Positions 58,385 to 64,000 of a DNA stretch of 64,000 bases are shown piece after piece (within the stretch, counting starts at the first letter, position 1; each line of letters opens with the position of its first letter). The stretch is from Paenibacillus alba (GTDB lineage Bacteria; Bacillota; Bacilli; Paenibacillales; NBRC-103111): NCBI RefSeq assembly GCF_013204855.1, contig NZ_JABMKZ010000006.1, positions 283,766 to 347,765 of the forward strand, in the 5' to 3' direction. Both the position numbers and the translations under genes were made by a program. Under the pieces are notes generated by a model. The model worked only from the letters and a program-made list of their open reading frames with translations. It was not told where the DNA came from and made no database searches.

Positions 58385-59341
58385 TCAGCCGATTACATTC
58401 ATCGGTGTTCCTTCTTTGTAGGCCCGTACGTTATCAACCGCTACAGCCATCAGACGTGTACGCGCTTCTTGGGTAGCCCAAGCGATATGCGGGGTAATGA
58501 TGACATTTCGTGCATGCAATAGGGGGTTGTCCGGGCTTGGCGGCTCGACGGTTAATACATCTAGCCCGGCTCCGCCCAATCGGCCCTCATTCAGCGCCTG
58601 CGCAACATCATCCTCATTCAGAAGTCCGCCTCTTGCTGTATTTAGCAAAATGGCCGTTGGCTTCATCAGCGCAATTCGCTCCGCATTGATCCATTGAGTT
58701 GTTTCGGGAGTCAGCGGGCAATGCAGACTGACGACATCCGCCCGTCGCAGAAGCTCCTCCGCCTGTACCCATTCAATCCCAGGGATAGGCTCTGGAACAC
58801 GTCGGCCGCTGCCTGCAGCAAGTACCTTCATGCCCATTGCCTGTGCGATGAGCGCCGTTTGTTTGCCGATTTGGCCGAGGCCAATCAGTCCTATCGTTTT
58901 ACCGCTTAGCTCAACGAGAGGGGAGCGGCTGTAGCTGAAATCAACCGAACTGGCCCAATCCCCGTTCTGAACACTGTCGCTGTGCTGCTGAACACGATGG
59001 CAGAACTCCAATAACAAAGCAAAAACCAACTGTGCTACGGAATGTGTGCTGTAAGCCGGAACATTCGTGACCACAACGCCATTTTCCTTGGCCGCTTGCA
59101 CATCAACGATATTGTAGCCAGTCGCGAGTACGCCAATATAGCGAAGATGAGGGAGCTGCTTGATCGTTTCGGCCGTAATCGGCGTTTTGTTCGTTAGTAC
59201 AATCTGAGCATGGGCAGCCCGCCCAGCGATTTGCGATTCCGCAGTTCGATCATGCAAGGTGACTTCGCCAAGCGCGTGCAGCCCGTCCCAGTCCAGATCG
59301 CCTGGATTAAGTGTATATCCGTCAAGGACAACAATGTTCAT
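58385..59341 (-). CDS. D-2-hydroxyacid dehydrogenase
   Basis: A 318-aa NAD-dependent enzyme reducing 2-ketoacids to D-hydroxyacids. NAD motif GLIGLGQIGKQTALIAQAMG; catalytic Arg in LLNTARGGLLNEDDVA, Glu in GAGLDVLTVEPPSPDN, and His in NVIITPHIAWATQEAR. GVLATGYNIVDVQAAKENGV marks the family. Length matches glycerate/hydroxypyruvate-type dehydrogenases; the substrate is not clear from sequence. Single-gene unit converging on the EamA gene. Confidence 0.88.
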   Translation of the reverse strand: MNIVVLDGYTLNPGDLDWDGLHALGEVTLHDRTAESQIAGRAAHAQIVLTNKTPITAETIKQLPHLRYIGVLATGYNIVDVQAAKENGVVVTNVPAYSTHSVAQLVFALLLEFCHRVQQHSDSVQNGDWASSVDFSYSRSPLVELSGKTIGLIGLGQIGKQTALIAQAMGMKVLAAGSGRRVPEPIPGIEWVQAEELLRRADVVSLHCPLTPETTQWINAERIALMKPTAILLNTARGGLLNEDDVAQALNEGRLGGAGLDVLTVEPPSPDNPLLHARNVIITPHIAWATQEARTRLMAVAVDNVRAYKEGTPMNVIG

Positions 59342-59396
59342 CTGTATTTATCTCCCAACTCGTAAATTCTGGTCTATGTCATAAATCCTGAAGCCT

Positions 59397-60401
59397 CTAT
59401 TTCGTCCCCGGTGCTTCGCGGAAAGGATTCATAAATAATTTGGGGATATTCGTCTCAAAACGAAGCAGCTGCCCTGTGGTCGGATGGATAAAAGCCAGCA
59501 CACGCGCATGGAGCCCAAGTCGTCCAATCTCTTTGGTTTTCGCTCCGTATTTCTTGTCGCCGACAACCGGGTGCCCGATATCCTGCATATGCACGCGGAT
59601 TTGATTTTTGCGGCCCGTTTCCAAATTCACTTCAAGCAAAGAGAAGCTTCGATTGGTTTGGATGGTTTTGTAATGCGTCACGGCGTGCTGCCCATCATTT
59701 GGAAACGGGGTAGAGAACATTTTCAGCGATTTCGTATGTTCCTTAAGCCAGGAGGAAATGGTGCCTTCCGGCTTTTTCACCATGCCTTCAACCAAAGCGA
59801 CGTAGGTCCGTTCTTTCACGCTTTCCTGCCAAGTATTCTGGAGGTGCTGTTGAGCCTTTTCATTTTTGGCAAACATCATGACACCCGAGGTATCCCGATC
59901 TAGACGGTGTACGACGAAGATTCTTGCCTTCGGATCATGGTTGCGTACATGCGCGGTAAGCTGGCGATATGCGGTTATCTCATTCTCTTGTGTATTTGCG
60001 GCGATGGACAGCAGTCCAGCATCCTTTTGAATGACGATCACATCATCATCCTCATGGAGAATGGACATGCCCGCCAGAGGGATGTCCTCTACGATTTTAT
60101 CTTTATTAATCGTCACCGTTTGGTCTGGCAGTAAGGGGTGATTGTAAGCTGTTACCGCTTTGCCATTCACAGCGACTTGTCCACGGGCGAGAATCGCTTT
60201 GACGGAATTTCTTCCCAAACTCGACAGCTTCTCTATTAAAAAAGGCAGGAGCTCCATCGGCTCTTTCACCGTATATTGACGCGTATTCATCTCTTGGTTA
60301 GCTTTGGAGTAGCTCGGACTGGAGCTAGGCTTCTGTTTAAAGGTTGGTTTCTGACTAAAGTTTTTTTTCGGACCTGGACTGTTGCCTTGCTTTTTTTGCA
60401 T
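59397..60401 (-). CDS. RluA-family pseudouridine synthase
   Basis: A 334-aa rRNA/tRNA modifying enzyme. Start ATG 60401 after GGAGGTTTATGT (frame opens 46 codons earlier). An N-terminal basic tail (KKQGNSPGPKKNFSQKPTFK) precedes an S4 RNA-binding domain at about 65-120 (LPFLIEKLSSLGRNSVKAIL). The catalytic core has the Asp motif HRLDRDTSGVMMFAKNEKAQ, then GRKNQIRVHMQDIGHPVVGD and LGLHARVLAFIHP. All active-site blocks intact. Which RNA position is modified cannot be told from sequence. Confidence 0.9.
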   Translation of the reverse strand: MQKKQGNSPGPKKNFSQKPTFKQKPSSSPSYSKANQEMNTRQYTVKEPMELLPFLIEKLSSLGRNSVKAILARGQVAVNGKAVTAYNHPLLPDQTVTINKDKIVEDIPLAGMSILHEDDDVIVIQKDAGLLSIAANTQENEITAYRQLTAHVRNHDPKARIFVVHRLDRDTSGVMMFAKNEKAQQHLQNTWQESVKERTYVALVEGMVKKPEGTISSWLKEHTKSLKMFSTPFPNDGQHAVTHYKTIQTNRSFSLLEVNLETGRKNQIRVHMQDIGHPVVGDKKYGAKTKEIGRLGLHARVLAFIHPTTGQLLRFETNIPKLFMNPFREAPGTK

Positions 60402-60581
60402 ACATAAACCTCCGATTTCATTTCCGTTCCTTTGTTTCACAGTACTCAATATACCACGTTCACAAAAGCATTTGAAACGCTCTAGCGCAAACTCTTCTGA
60501 AATGATTAACGGTATGCGGACTTCCCGCAGGGGGAACACTGATTACTAAAACCCTATGAATGAGAAATGGTGGGAATCTAC

Positions 60582-60809
60582 ATGCTTTTATATCAGCTAA
60601 CCCAGTGGTTCGAAGAACGTACCACCCTGCAAAAAGCGCTGCAAAGTGGAGCAGATGAAGACAACATGAGCCTGCTGCAGGTAAGAATTCAAGAAGTCGA
60701 GGAGCAGCTGCACGTTCATGCCGAACGATGGAAAAATGCGATTCAAGAAGCTTCTTACCTGCAATTCCCTTATGAGAATCCTGTTTTGGATGACGATATG
60801 GTTCTTTAG
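60582..60809 (+). CDS. Small hypothetical protein
   Basis: A 75-aa protein starting at ATG 60582 after GGTGGGA. Mostly helical and acidic (YQLTQWFEERTTLQKALQSG, SLLQVRIQEVEEQLHVHAER), with a C-terminal PYENPVLDDDM. A coiled-coil-like heptad pattern is visible at residues 30-55. I recognise no family. It is transcribed just before the radical SAM gene, possibly in the same unit. Confidence 0.6.
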   Translation: MLLYQLTQWFEERTTLQKALQSGADEDNMSLLQVRIQEVEEQLHVHAERWKNAIQEASYLQFPYENPVLDDDMVL

Positions 60810-60921
60810 CTAATCTTTTGAATTCTTTTGCAGTCTGCAGGAGGCTTGTCTTTGTATTTCCTCCGTTTTCGTGTAGAATTAGAGTGATCGATAAACGAAA
60901 ATAGAACGAGGTTTTTTGCGA

Positions 60922-62685
60922 ATGAAAGTACTTGTAACGACACTGAACGCCAAATTCATTCATACTTCCTTAGCACTTCGCTATCTAAAAGCGTTTTGCG
61001 AGAAGGATTTTGATGTTGAAATTACAGAATATACGATCAAAGATCCGGTCATGAATGTCGTGTCCGATATTTATCAGAAAGCCCCCGATGTGCTTGGGTT
61101 TTCGTGTTATATTTGGAACATTGAAGAAACGATTACGATTATTAAAATGATCAAAAAAATACGGCCGGATCTCCTGATCATGCTTGGGGGTCCTGAAGTC
61201 TCCTACGACACCGAGTACTGGATGAACCGTATTCCCGAGGTTGATTTCATCGTGATGGGTGAAGGGGAAGAGACCTTCCACCAGTTGTTGACGGAGATTT
61301 CAACGACGCGCAAATACCATTTCGTCTATGGTTTGGCTTACCGCAAAGGTGAGGAAGTCATCCTCATGCCAGGCAGACCAAAGCTGAAATTGGATGATAT
61401 CCCGTCTCCGCACCGCTTTGCGGAAGATGTGCCCAGCCTGGCGAACCGTGTTGTTTATTTTGAAACGAGCCGGGGCTGCCCGTTCTCTTGTCAATTCTGT
61501 CTTTCGAGTATTGAAGTGGGCGTGCGTTATTTTGACATGGAACGAACGAAGTCGGATTTGCTCTATTTAATTGATTCCGGGGCCAAGCTGATTAAATTCG
61601 TGGATCGGACTTTTAATATTAAGCGGGATTATGCGATGGAGATTTTTGAATTTCTGATTGCCAATCACCGTGGAGCCGTGTTTCAGTTCGAGATTACGGC
61701 GGATATCATGCGTCCTGAGGTACTGGATTATTTGGCAGAGAATGCGCCTCCAGGTACGTTCCGTTTTGAAATTGGCGTACAATCGACGAATGATACGACC
61801 AATGATCTAGTCCAGCGCAGGCAAAACTTCTTCAAGCTGAGCCGTACGGTGTCCAAAGTGAAAAACAGCTTGAAAATTGACCAGCATCTTGATTTAATTG
61901 CCGGCTTGCCGGAAGAGGACTATAACTCGTTTCGGAAGACGTTTAATGACGTGTTCGAGTTGGGACCGGAAGAGCTTCAGCTTGGTTTCTTAAAAATGCT
62001 GCGCGGTACCGGTATGCGCAATGACGCACACAAATATGGCTATGTCTACATGGACCATGCTCCTTATGAAATTCTGGGCAACGACATCCTGCCCTTCACC
62101 GATTTGATTCGGATCAAACGGGTCGAGGACGTGCTCGAGAAATATTGGAACGCACATCGTATGGATCATACGGTCAAATACTTAATCAAGCATGAATTTG
62201 CGTCTGCATTCGATTTCTTCCAGGAATTTGGCGATTTCTGGGAGGGGCGCGGCTGGCAGAAAATCGGGCATCAGCTAGAGGATCTCTTCACGCGTCTGCG
62301 TGATTTCCTGCTGTCTCGCGGGACGATGGATATACGCGTCATTGAAGGCTTGATGAAGCTGGATTATTTCCTGGGTCATAAATATAAGCCGCGCAAAATC
62401 TGGTGGGACTTCACCTTGGAGAAGTCCGAGCAGAACAGCTACTTCAAGCTGCTCGCGGAGCAGCCTGAGCTTGTCAGCGGAGAGTTCCACCAGCTCCGCA
62501 TCAACGAGAAAGACCTCCATAAGCATGTCATGCTGGAGGTTCTGCCTTTCGCTTTGCAGACATATCTGCAAAGCGGCGAGATCGATGCGAGCAGCAAGGA
62601 GCTGCTCGTTGTGCACTTCCCGCCGGACGCTCAGCAGCCGGCTCATTACTACACGATGCCGCTGCATCAGGCGGCCACGGTTTAA
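60922..62685 (+). CDS. B12-binding-domain radical SAM protein (DUF4080)
   Basis: A 587-aa enzyme. N-terminal B12-binding-like domain at residues 1-135 (KVLVTTLNAKFIHTSLALRY, IRPDLLIMLGGPEVSYDTEY, DFIVMGEGEETFHQLLTEI). The radical SAM cluster motif is RGCPFSCQFCLSS (CxxxCxxC) near residue 194. Further signs: VDRTFNIKRDYAMEIFEFLI, FEIGVQSTNDTTNDLVQRRQ, DLIAGLPEEDYNSFRKTF. The C-terminal 200 residues are DUF4080. Start ATG 60922 after GAACGAGG. The reaction is unknown; related proteins include methyl- and methylthiotransferases. Confidence 0.88.
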   Translation: MKVLVTTLNAKFIHTSLALRYLKAFCEKDFDVEITEYTIKDPVMNVVSDIYQKAPDVLGFSCYIWNIEETITIIKMIKKIRPDLLIMLGGPEVSYDTEYWMNRIPEVDFIVMGEGEETFHQLLTEISTTRKYHFVYGLAYRKGEEVILMPGRPKLKLDDIPSPHRFAEDVPSLANRVVYFETSRGCPFSCQFCLSSIEVGVRYFDMERTKSDLLYLIDSGAKLIKFVDRTFNIKRDYAMEIFEFLIANHRGAVFQFEITADIMRPEVLDYLAENAPPGTFRFEIGVQSTNDTTNDLVQRRQNFFKLSRTVSKVKNSLKIDQHLDLIAGLPEEDYNSFRKTFNDVFELGPEELQLGFLKMLRGTGMRNDAHKYGYVYMDHAPYEILGNDILPFTDLIRIKRVEDVLEKYWNAHRMDHTVKYLIKHEFASAFDFFQEFGDFWEGRGWQKIGHQLEDLFTRLRDFLLSRGTMDIRVIEGLMKLDYFLGHKYKPRKIWWDFTLEKSEQNSYFKLLAEQPELVSGEFHQLRINEKDLHKHVMLEVLPFALQTYLQSGEIDASSKELLVVHFPPDAQQPAHYYTMPLHQAATV

Positions 62686-62691
62686 CAATAG

Positions 62692-62726
62692 CCCCACCCC
62701 TTCGACGAAGGGGTGGGGTTTCTTTT
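62692..62726 (+). terminator. Terminator after radical SAM gene
   Basis: CCCCACCCCTT (62692-62702) pairs with AAGGGGTGGGG (62708-62718), followed by TTTCTTTT. Confidence 0.88.
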
Positions 62727-62815
62727 GCGCTCCTTTGATTGAAACTTTGCTCCTGAGGGTAATCTATGGTAGTTGAAACAGGAAGCCATTTGAGAATCTG
62801 AGAGGAGAGTTCCCC

Positions 62816-63235
62816 ATGATTGAAACCAAACAGCTGGAAGACCAAATCTCGAAAGTATTGGATGCTAATCCCATTTGCTCCTTTGGTACCATAGATGGCA
62901 AGAAGCCAAAGGTTCGGTACATGGCTTTGTTCCACGAAGGCTTGAAGCTATACTTGGCGACGAACAGCAAAACCGATAAAGTAGACGAGATTAAAGAGAA
63001 TCCCAATGTCCATATTTTGGTTGGATACGATGGCAAACGCTCGTCCGACATCCTGCAAGTCGAAGCCACTGCTGACATATGCAGCGACAATTCGCTTCGT
63101 GAGAAGCTATGGGAAAATTCATTCAAAGAATGGTTCAAAGGCCCCCACGATCCAGAATATGTAGTGCTGGAAATTACACCATCTTCGATCGAATACACAA
63201 GCGGGCACGACAAGCCGCGGGTATGGAAGAAATAA
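62816..63235 (+). CDS. Pyridoxamine 5'-phosphate oxidase family protein
   Basis: A 139-aa split-barrel flavin-binding protein of the general-stress-26 type. Pattern: LEDQISKVLDANPICSFGTI, KKPKVRYMALFHEGLKLYLA, TNSKTDKVDEIKENPNVHIL and ILQVEATADICSDNSLREKL with WFKGPHDPEYVVLEITPSSI. Too short and missing key residues for a true PdxH. Probably binds FMN, F420 or heme; role unknown. AGAGGAGAG precedes its ATG. Confidence 0.84.
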   Translation: MIETKQLEDQISKVLDANPICSFGTIDGKKPKVRYMALFHEGLKLYLATNSKTDKVDEIKENPNVHILVGYDGKRSSDILQVEATADICSDNSLREKLWENSFKEWFKGPHDPEYVVLEITPSSIEYTSGHDKPRVWKK

Positions 63236-63262
63236 GGACGGGCGGCTCCCGCAATGCAATTC

Positions 63263-63311
63263 CCAAAAAACCTTCAATCCCACATTTCATGTGGTGCTGA
63301 AGGTTTTTTGG
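63263..63311 (+). terminator. Terminator after PNPOx-like gene
   Basis: CCAAAAAACCTTCA with inner CCAC pairs with GTGG and TGAAGGTTTTTTGG; strong, likely bidirectional. Confidence 0.82.
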
Positions 63312-63423
63312 TGGGTTCTGCCGCAGGCATTGACTGTTCAGCTTGCTGGCAGGCTGAAGTTCGTGCTGTCAGCGGCTTGAGCTTGCTGGCGATGCTGAAG
63401 CTCGTGCCTTTTGCCACACTTGA

Positions 63424-63546
63424 TTCGTGCCGACCACCGCTCGAACTCGCAAAACCTGCTGAAGTTCGTGCCGACCACCGCTCGAACTCGCAAAACCTGC
63501 TGAAGTTCGTGCCGTTTGCCCCTCGATTCGTGCCGACTACCTCTCG
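63424..63546. repeat. 41-bp tandem repeat
   Basis: Unit starting TTCGTGCCGACCACCGCTCG at 63424 and 63465, with a third copy beginning at 63506 interrupted by a half-period restart at 63527. It adjoins hairpin units of the dispersed family and lies in the 723-base gene-free region 63236-63958. Confidence 0.75.
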
Positions 63547-63554
63547 AACTTGCA

Positions 63555-63752
63555 AAACCTGCTAAAGTGCAGGCTTTTTTCCAATAATCGCTTGAAAATA
63601 AGAAAAAGATGCGATTATGCAGGAATTTTGGGATTTTTTAGCCTGAAAGTAGTCATGAGCCGGAAAAAGATGCACAATCGCAGGAATTTGCGGTAAAAGC
63701 TCAAATACACTCCGAAAAAGATGCACTTTCGCAGGCTTTTCTGCATCCAGAG
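63555..63752. repeat. Dispersed intergenic repeat, locus B
   Basis: Four units like those at 38.8 kb: CCTGCTAAAGTGCAGG (about 63556), and three starting GAAAAAGATGC (about 63601, 63662, 63714) with cores GCGATTATGCAGG, GCACAATCGCAGG and GCACTTTCGCAGG. Same arrangement of T/A-rich flanks. Confidence 0.65.
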
Positions 63753-63958
63753 GATCTAATCACTTTCTAGCTCATACCACTTGCCAAGTCGCTATCAGCA
63801 CCAACACATTATCGCTTAGACGCTCATAAACACACACCAAGCCGCTATCTACTCAAACACATTATCACTTAGAAGTTCATATGCAATTAGACTTAACAGT
63901 GGACACAACGAATTGGGAAATTAGATAATAGACCTATCCAAATTACGAGGTGTCCGAG

Positions 63959-64000
63959 ATGAGTGAATTCCGCCAACGGTACAATCAAAAGTTTAAAGAG
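63959..64000 (+). CDS. Start of a transposase gene (IS3-like OrfA), cut by window end
   Basis: An ATG with GAGGTG eight bases upstream begins MSEFRQRYNQKFKE, which is the usual first segment of IS3-family and related transposase OrfA proteins (RYNQxFKE). Only 14 codons are visible. Upstream, CTTAACAGTGGACACA at about 63890 could be part of the element's terminal inverted repeat. The family call rests on a short stretch. Confidence 0.5.
   Translation, partial: MSEFRQRYNQKFKE

Noticed and set aside
63254..63565. 103-aa and 93-aa ORFs opposite each other
   Set aside because: They fall over a terminator and the 41-bp tandem repeat; peptide repeats mirror the DNA repeat.
1..64000. CRISPR array or tRNA/rRNA genes
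   Set aside because: The tandem repeats seen (24, 41 and 113 bp periods) have no unique spacers of uniform length, and no cloverleaf or rRNA motif was noticed.

Overview
The window looks like chromosome of an endospore-forming Bacillota of the Paenibacillus type. This is inferred from gene content, not from a database search: an alpha/beta SASP, several GerP-type spore proteins, a YjcZ-type micropeptide, SinR/SinI regulators, DUF1128, DUF2621, a PBSX-like tail module, strong AGGAGG-type ribosome binding sites, and menaquinone synthesis by the futalosine route. No rRNA or tRNA gene was seen.

Layout. (1) 1-5.5 kb: the end of an exopolysaccharide/glycan cluster (beta-propeller protein, PglC-like phosphosugar transferase, PglD-like acetyltransferase, PglE-like aminotransferase, GlmS) that together would make and transfer a bacillosamine-type sugar. 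(2) 5.5-10.7 kb: a regulatory island with two tandem SinR paralogues, a convergent 59-aa SinI, a Tat-type phosphoesterase, a catalytically eroded tyrosine recombinase, an Xre-type repressor, small unknown proteins, and five copies of one 15-bp palindrome. (3) 10.8-15.5 kb: housekeeping genes nfo, purU, tkt, ppnP. (4) 15.6-32.4 kb: a complete contractile phage-tail module without capsid, portal or terminase genes, i.e. a PBSX-like R-type tailocin. It has a divergent control region (Xre repressor plus ImmA/IrrE protease leftward, ArpU-type regulator rightward) with four copies of a 17-bp operator, a -1 frameshift in the tail chaperone, an unusually small repeat-bearing tape measure, baseplate, a large mosaic fibre, holin and glucosaminidase.

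(5) 32.6-38.7 kb: a DUF559 nuclease-like protein, an unusual dehydrogenase-PilZ fusion, pgi, a YigZ protein, a TetR regulator, DUF1128 and an LSm-like protein with FGGG repeats. (6) 39.1-43.6 kb: spore genes (five GerP-type proteins on two converging strands, Hsp20, SASP, YjcZ-like) and a GtrA/GT2 pair. (7) 43.7-47 kb: two ArsR regulators, a membrane-anchored unknown, and mqnB-mqnD. (8) 47-57.3 kb: a 113-bp tandem repeat, then a LacI-controlled nucleoside salvage operon (LacI, ribokinase, BMP lipoprotein, ABC ATPase, two permeases, three nucleoside hydrolases) that imports nucleosides, hydrolyses them and phosphorylates the ribose. (9) 57.4-64 kb: EamA transporter, D-2-hydroxyacid dehydrogenase, RluA-type pseudouridine synthase, B12-binding radical SAM protein, a PNPOx-like protein, intergenic repeats, and the start of a transposase at the right edge.

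The most interesting items are the tailocin with its operators and frameshift, the five-site palindrome regulon beside the SinR/SinI genes, and the PilZ-fused dehydrogenase. Start codons were chosen by ribosome binding site and family length; where they differ from the longest reading frame this is stated.
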